Below, piece by piece: positions 61,766 to 64,000 of a stretch of DNA of 64,000 nt. The stretch is taken from positions 1,929,501 through 1,993,500 of the forward strand of contig NZ_CP124576.1 of NCBI RefSeq assembly GCF_000281715.2, in the 5' to 3' direction. The first letter of the stretch is position 1. Every line of letters starts with the position of its first letter. The notes under the pieces are model-generated. The model was not told where the DNA came from. It made no database searches and saw only the letters and a list, made by a program, of their open reading frames with translations. This DNA comes from Sphingobium sp. AP49. GTDB taxonomy: Bacteria > Pseudomonadota > Alphaproteobacteria > Sphingomonadales > Sphingomonadaceae. Position numbers and translations under genes: made by a program.

Positions 61766-62578
61766 TCAGCTATTCAGCGACGTGCGATAGGCCCCGAACT
61801 CTGCGTTGATGTCCGCGAGCAGGGAGGCGTTCGCCGGATCGACCAGATATTTCGGGAAGATCGCCAGCCCCGCGAGACGGCCCTTGAGCGGGAACACGCC
61901 CGGCTGCGAGCAATCCCCGATCAGGATCTTCCGCACGTTCGCCACATCGGCGAAGTCGAGCGTGTTGCTCGCCACGATCTGGCCGGTGCCGTCCTGGATG
62001 ACGCGAGCGCCGGGGCCGGAGCCGAGCCAGGTCATGATGACGAGGTGGAAGGTGGTATCGACCGCCGAGGCGGTAGAGAAGAGATCCTTGTTCGGCGTTG
62101 AATATTGCGAGAAGAAGCTGGGTGTGCCACCCGTGCCATCGGTGTAGAGGATCGAGGTCGGCCCCACGGCCAGCCCTGCAGCAGCCCGGTTCCCGAGGAC
62201 CGCACCGCCGAAATTGCCCGCGCCGTTCGCATGGCGGATCAGGTAGACGATCGCACCCGGCGTCCCGCTGAGCGGCAGGCGGTCGATATTGGCGAGGTCG
62301 ATCAGCGCCTGGCCCGCAACACCGGTGAACTCGATCGAGGACAGACCGGCGCCTTCGTCAATGACGTTGGGCTGCACGCTGTCGGGGTCGAAGCGGCCCT
62401 GTCCGCAGAAGTCATTCCAACCCCGCAGCTTACCCCCATAACTGTCGATGAAAGATGTTTCCGGTGTCAGGTAAAGAGAGGGCGCAGCGTTGAAAATGCG
62501 GCGTTGGCGCTGGGTGCATATGTCGACAAGATTTGTCTGAACCCCCGGCTCACCGGTGATCGAAATGGCGAAGCTCAT
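61766..62578 (-). CDS. Phage protein with LamG/concanavalin-like fold
   Basis: 270 residues. Alternating beta segments with FHLVIMTWLGSGPGARVIQD and LKGRLAGLAIFPKYL suggest a LamG-like jelly roll, often found on phage virion tips and in carbohydrate binding. It ends 13 bp before the tail-fibre gene, so the two form one operon, first genes of the leftward cassette. Confidence 0.7.
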   Translation of the reverse strand: MSFAISITGEPGVQTNLVDICTQRQRRIFNAAPSLYLTPETSFIDSYGGKLRGWNDFCGQGRFDPDSVQPNVIDEGAGLSSIEFTGVAGQALIDLANIDRLPLSGTPGAIVYLIRHANGAGNFGGAVLGNRAAAGLAVGPTSILYTDGTGGTPSFFSQYSTPNKDLFSTASAVDTTFHLVIMTWLGSGPGARVIQDGTGQIVASNTLDFADVANVRKILIGDCSQPGVFPLKGRLAGLAIFPKYLVDPANASLLADINAEFGAYRTSLNS

Positions 62579-62718
62579 CTGTGGCGCTCCTTATGGCCGG
62601 GGGAGGCGCAGCACGAAGCCAAGCGCCCAGTTATATTGGTTGGAATTGTCGGAGAGGCGGACATGGGCGCGATCAGCGCCATCTGCGCGGTCCACAATGA
62701 GATGATCGGGAGGCCGGA

Positions 62719-62970
62719 TTGACTTGGCCCAGCCTTACCCCGCGCCAGCGCGCCATGCTCATCGAGAGCGAGCCTGACGATCTGACCGGCCGCGCGGGCG
62801 TCGGCATCGAGCTGCGTACCGGCGCAGATTATGCCGTCGCCAAGGCGCTGGAGCGCCGCAAGCTGGGCCATCGCGAAGGACCGGGCGGGTTTCTGCCAGG
62901 CATGTATTGGAACAATACGATGGGGCTGGCTGTGCGCGCCGCCCTCGTCACCGATGAGGATGCACGATGA
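62719..62970 (+). CDS. Hypothetical small protein, 83 aa (TTG start)
   Basis: Begins (TTG) M-T-W-P-S-L-T-P-R-Q-R-A-M-L-I-E-S. GGGAGG lies 5 nt upstream, which supports the unusual start. Contains GRAGVGIELRTGADYAVAKA. First of a four-gene rightward run (two small genes, xis-like, int) linked by 4-bp or 1-bp overlaps. Function unknown. An antisense frame (62575-62871) was rejected. Confidence 0.65.
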   Translation: MTWPSLTPRQRAMLIESEPDDLTGRAGVGIELRTGADYAVAKALERRKLGHREGPGGFLPGMYWNNTMGLAVRAALVTDEDAR

Positions 62971-63236
62971 TCATCCCTCGCCTCACGCCACCACAGAAGC
63001 GCCTGTTGCGCGCTCTGGAATTGCCGCTTGCCGACGGATGGGCGCGCTACATCCCGCGCCAGCATATCCGCGGCGACGGGCTGGTGTCGGCCTGGGCGCT
63101 CTGGCGTCGCGGATATGTCGCGACCAACCCCGACACGAATGGGCCGTCCGCCTTCGCGCGCCGACGCGACGGCTGGGTGCAACTCACGCCGCTCGGCATC
63201 GAACTGCGCGCGGCCATGCAGAAGGAGGCGAACTGA
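62967..63236 (+). CDS. Hypothetical small protein, winged-helix-like
   Basis: 89 residues. MIIPRLTPPQKRLLRALELP, then ALWRRGYVATNPDT and W-V-Q-L-T-P-L-G-I-E-L-R; the ending pattern recalls winged-helix 'L-T-x-x-G' wings. It could be a small regulator of the integrase operon. Overlaps the previous gene by 4 bp and shares one base with the next start. Confidence 0.62.
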   Translation: MIIPRLTPPQKRLLRALELPLADGWARYIPRQHIRGDGLVSAWALWRRGYVATNPDTNGPSAFARRRDGWVQLTPLGIELRAAMQKEAN

Positions 63237-63466
63237 TGGGCCTGGCGCTTGAAAAGCTGCCCGACTGGCCAGCCGGCATGAACCGGGCGCTGGCGCTCGC
63301 CTATACCGGCGTCAGCGAGCAGCAGATGCGTGATTGGGAGAAGGAGGGGCGCGTGCGCTTCCGGCCGCGCGGGCCGCGCGGGCAGATGATTGCGCTCCAG
63401 AGCGACCTGGACGCCGCGCTCAATGAACTGTTCGGCGACACCGTCGGCGGGGGCATCGTATTCTGA
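63236..63466 (+). CDS. Excisionase-like HTH protein
   Basis: 76 residues. A single MerR/Xis-type DNA-binding unit: A-L-A-Y-T-G-V-S-E-Q-Q-M-R-D-W-E-K-E-G-R and the wing RFRPRGPRGQMIALQSDLDA. AAGGAGG precedes the ATG. The stop overlaps the integrase ATG (TGATG), the typical arrangement of xis before int. It should steer the recombinase towards excision. Confidence 0.75.
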   Translation: MGLALEKLPDWPAGMNRALALAYTGVSEQQMRDWEKEGRVRFRPRGPRGQMIALQSDLDAALNELFGDTVGGGIVF

Positions 63467-64000
63467 TGGCAAAGACGATCGTCAAGCTGCCCTCTTATAC
63501 TCGCCGCGTCGCGGTGAAGGGCGGCCATGCCTATTATTGGGAACTGCCCGCCTGGGCCCGGCCGACGAAGGATCCTCGTACCGGCCGATCGGTGCCGGCC
63601 GTGCGGCATGAGAAGCCGTGCCCGGTCGTGTCGACCGCGCTGGGCACCGATCATAATCTGGCGGTGGAAAAGGCGGAGGCGTTGAACGAGGCGCTGGCCC
63701 AGTGGCGCAAGGGCGCCGTGGGCAAGGAACTGAAGCCCGGCACCATCGCATGGCTGTTCCAGTGGTACCGTGGACAGGAGCGCTACACCCGCAACAAGCC
63801 CAAGACGCAGAAGGATTATCGCCGGCTGATGGACATGCTGTGCGAGTTCCCGAGCAAGTTCGGGCCGCTCGGCGGGCGCCTGGCCGCCGCGATGGACGGG
63901 GAATCCGCCGACGCGCTCTACAAGAAGCTGCGCGAGACAAAGGGCGAGCGCGAGGCATCCTATGCGATGCAGGTGTCGCGCCTGGTCTGGCGCTGGGCGG
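63466..64000 (+). CDS. Tyrosine recombinase / phage integrase, 3' truncated by the window
   Basis: The first 178 residues are present. They cover an Arg/Trp-rich N-terminal segment (AYYWELPAWARPTKDPRTGR) and the SAM-like core-binding domain (IAWLFQWYRGQERYTRNKPK, LYKKLRETKG, SYAMQVSRLVWRWA). The catalytic domain with R-H-R-Y lies beyond the window. It points outwards, towards the expected right attachment site and the intact tRNA-Lys. Together with the tRNA-Lys scar at 46.6 kb this defines the element. Confidence 0.88.
   Translation, partial: MAKTIVKLPSYTRRVAVKGGHAYYWELPAWARPTKDPRTGRSVPAVRHEKPCPVVSTALGTDHNLAVEKAEALNEALAQWRKGAVGKELKPGTIAWLFQWYRGQERYTRNKPKTQKDYRRLMDMLCEFPSKFGPLGGRLAAAMDGESADALYKKLRETKGEREASYAMQVSRLVWRWA

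Larger units (their letters stand above)
46611..64000. mobile_element. Integrated element (reduced prophage / cargo island) in tRNA-Lys, right end outside the window
   Basis: Boundaries: tRNA-Lys remnant on the left; Xis-like and tyrosine integrase genes at the right edge pointing outwards. Contents in order are an SOS-linked accessory module, an IHF-transposase fusion, polysaccharide genes, a leftward tail-fibre/lysis cassette, three small genes and int. No terminase, portal, capsid or tail-tube gene is visible in more than 17 kb. Base composition is mixed: 53.2-56.9 kb is much richer in AT than the rest, while ugd and the phage genes are chromosome-like. The extent and unity of the element are inferred. 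Confidence 0.7.

Noticed and set aside
62575..62871. 98-aa minus-strand frame at the head of the phage cassette
   Set aside because: A plus-strand gene with a good ribosome site (62719) covers it and has better composition, although the 4-bp overlap with the LamG-like gene looked tempting.

Overview
The window is about 64 kb of high-GC DNA from an alphaproteobacterium, most probably a sphingomonad (Sphingobium-like). This rests on gene content: a ChpT-type phosphotransferase, an alphaproteobacterial glnBA pair, a TonB-dependent receptor, an orphan FecI/FecR pair, and LexA boxes of the GAAC-N7-GAAC type. No 16S or other taxonomic marker is present, so the genus is inferred.

The first 46.3 kb look like ordinary chromosome. 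From left to right it holds: a tripartite RND efflux operon (1-5.5 kb; first gene cut by the window edge); DNA repair and metabolism genes (ogt, tRNA-Arg, dapB-nth, sirtuin; 5.6-9.8 kb); a FecI/FecR pair without an adjacent receptor; tRNA-Leu and the proteostasis cluster tig / clpP / clpX (12-17.6 kb); a TonB-dependent receptor behind a long AT-rich leader; mtgA, an MFS pump and a TetR-GNAT pair; rluD-rpoH; a JAMM protease-like gene and chpT; the nitrogen pair glnB-glnA with a sigma54/NtrC-like control region; map, a CinA-like gene, a PepSY/two-component operon, an ABC-F protein; a frameshifted VIT-family metal transporter; gpx, two tandem M20 peptidases, a TRIC-type channel and fbp.

At 46,611 the picture changes. 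A 52-nt 3' fragment of tRNA-Lys (anticodon arm to CCA, without acceptor 5' strand and D arm) marks the left end of an integrated element. The element runs past the right edge, where an Xis-like gene and a tyrosine recombinase are found (63.2-64.0 kb). The left module carries a HIRAN-like protein, an SNase, a YedK/HMCES-type protein and several tiny genes, with two alphaproteobacterial LexA boxes in its promoters. Next comes an IHF-alpha / IS5-transposase fusion that has lost its first catalytic Asp. A polysaccharide cargo follows (PL5 lyase, UDP-glucose dehydrogenase, two GT2 glycosyltransferases, a methyltransferase-fold protein and an unknown protein); the glycosyltransferase block is visibly richer in AT. 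Then comes a leftward phage cassette: LamG-like protein, an 863-aa tail fibre with a GH43-like beta-propeller, two membrane proteins including a likely holin, and a GH19 endolysin. No capsid, portal, terminase or tail-tube gene is visible, so this is a reduced prophage, a cargo-carrying remnant or a satellite-like element.

The most interesting parts are the IHF-transposase fusion, the SOS-linked left module, and the combination of glycan-making and glycan-cutting enzymes within one element.
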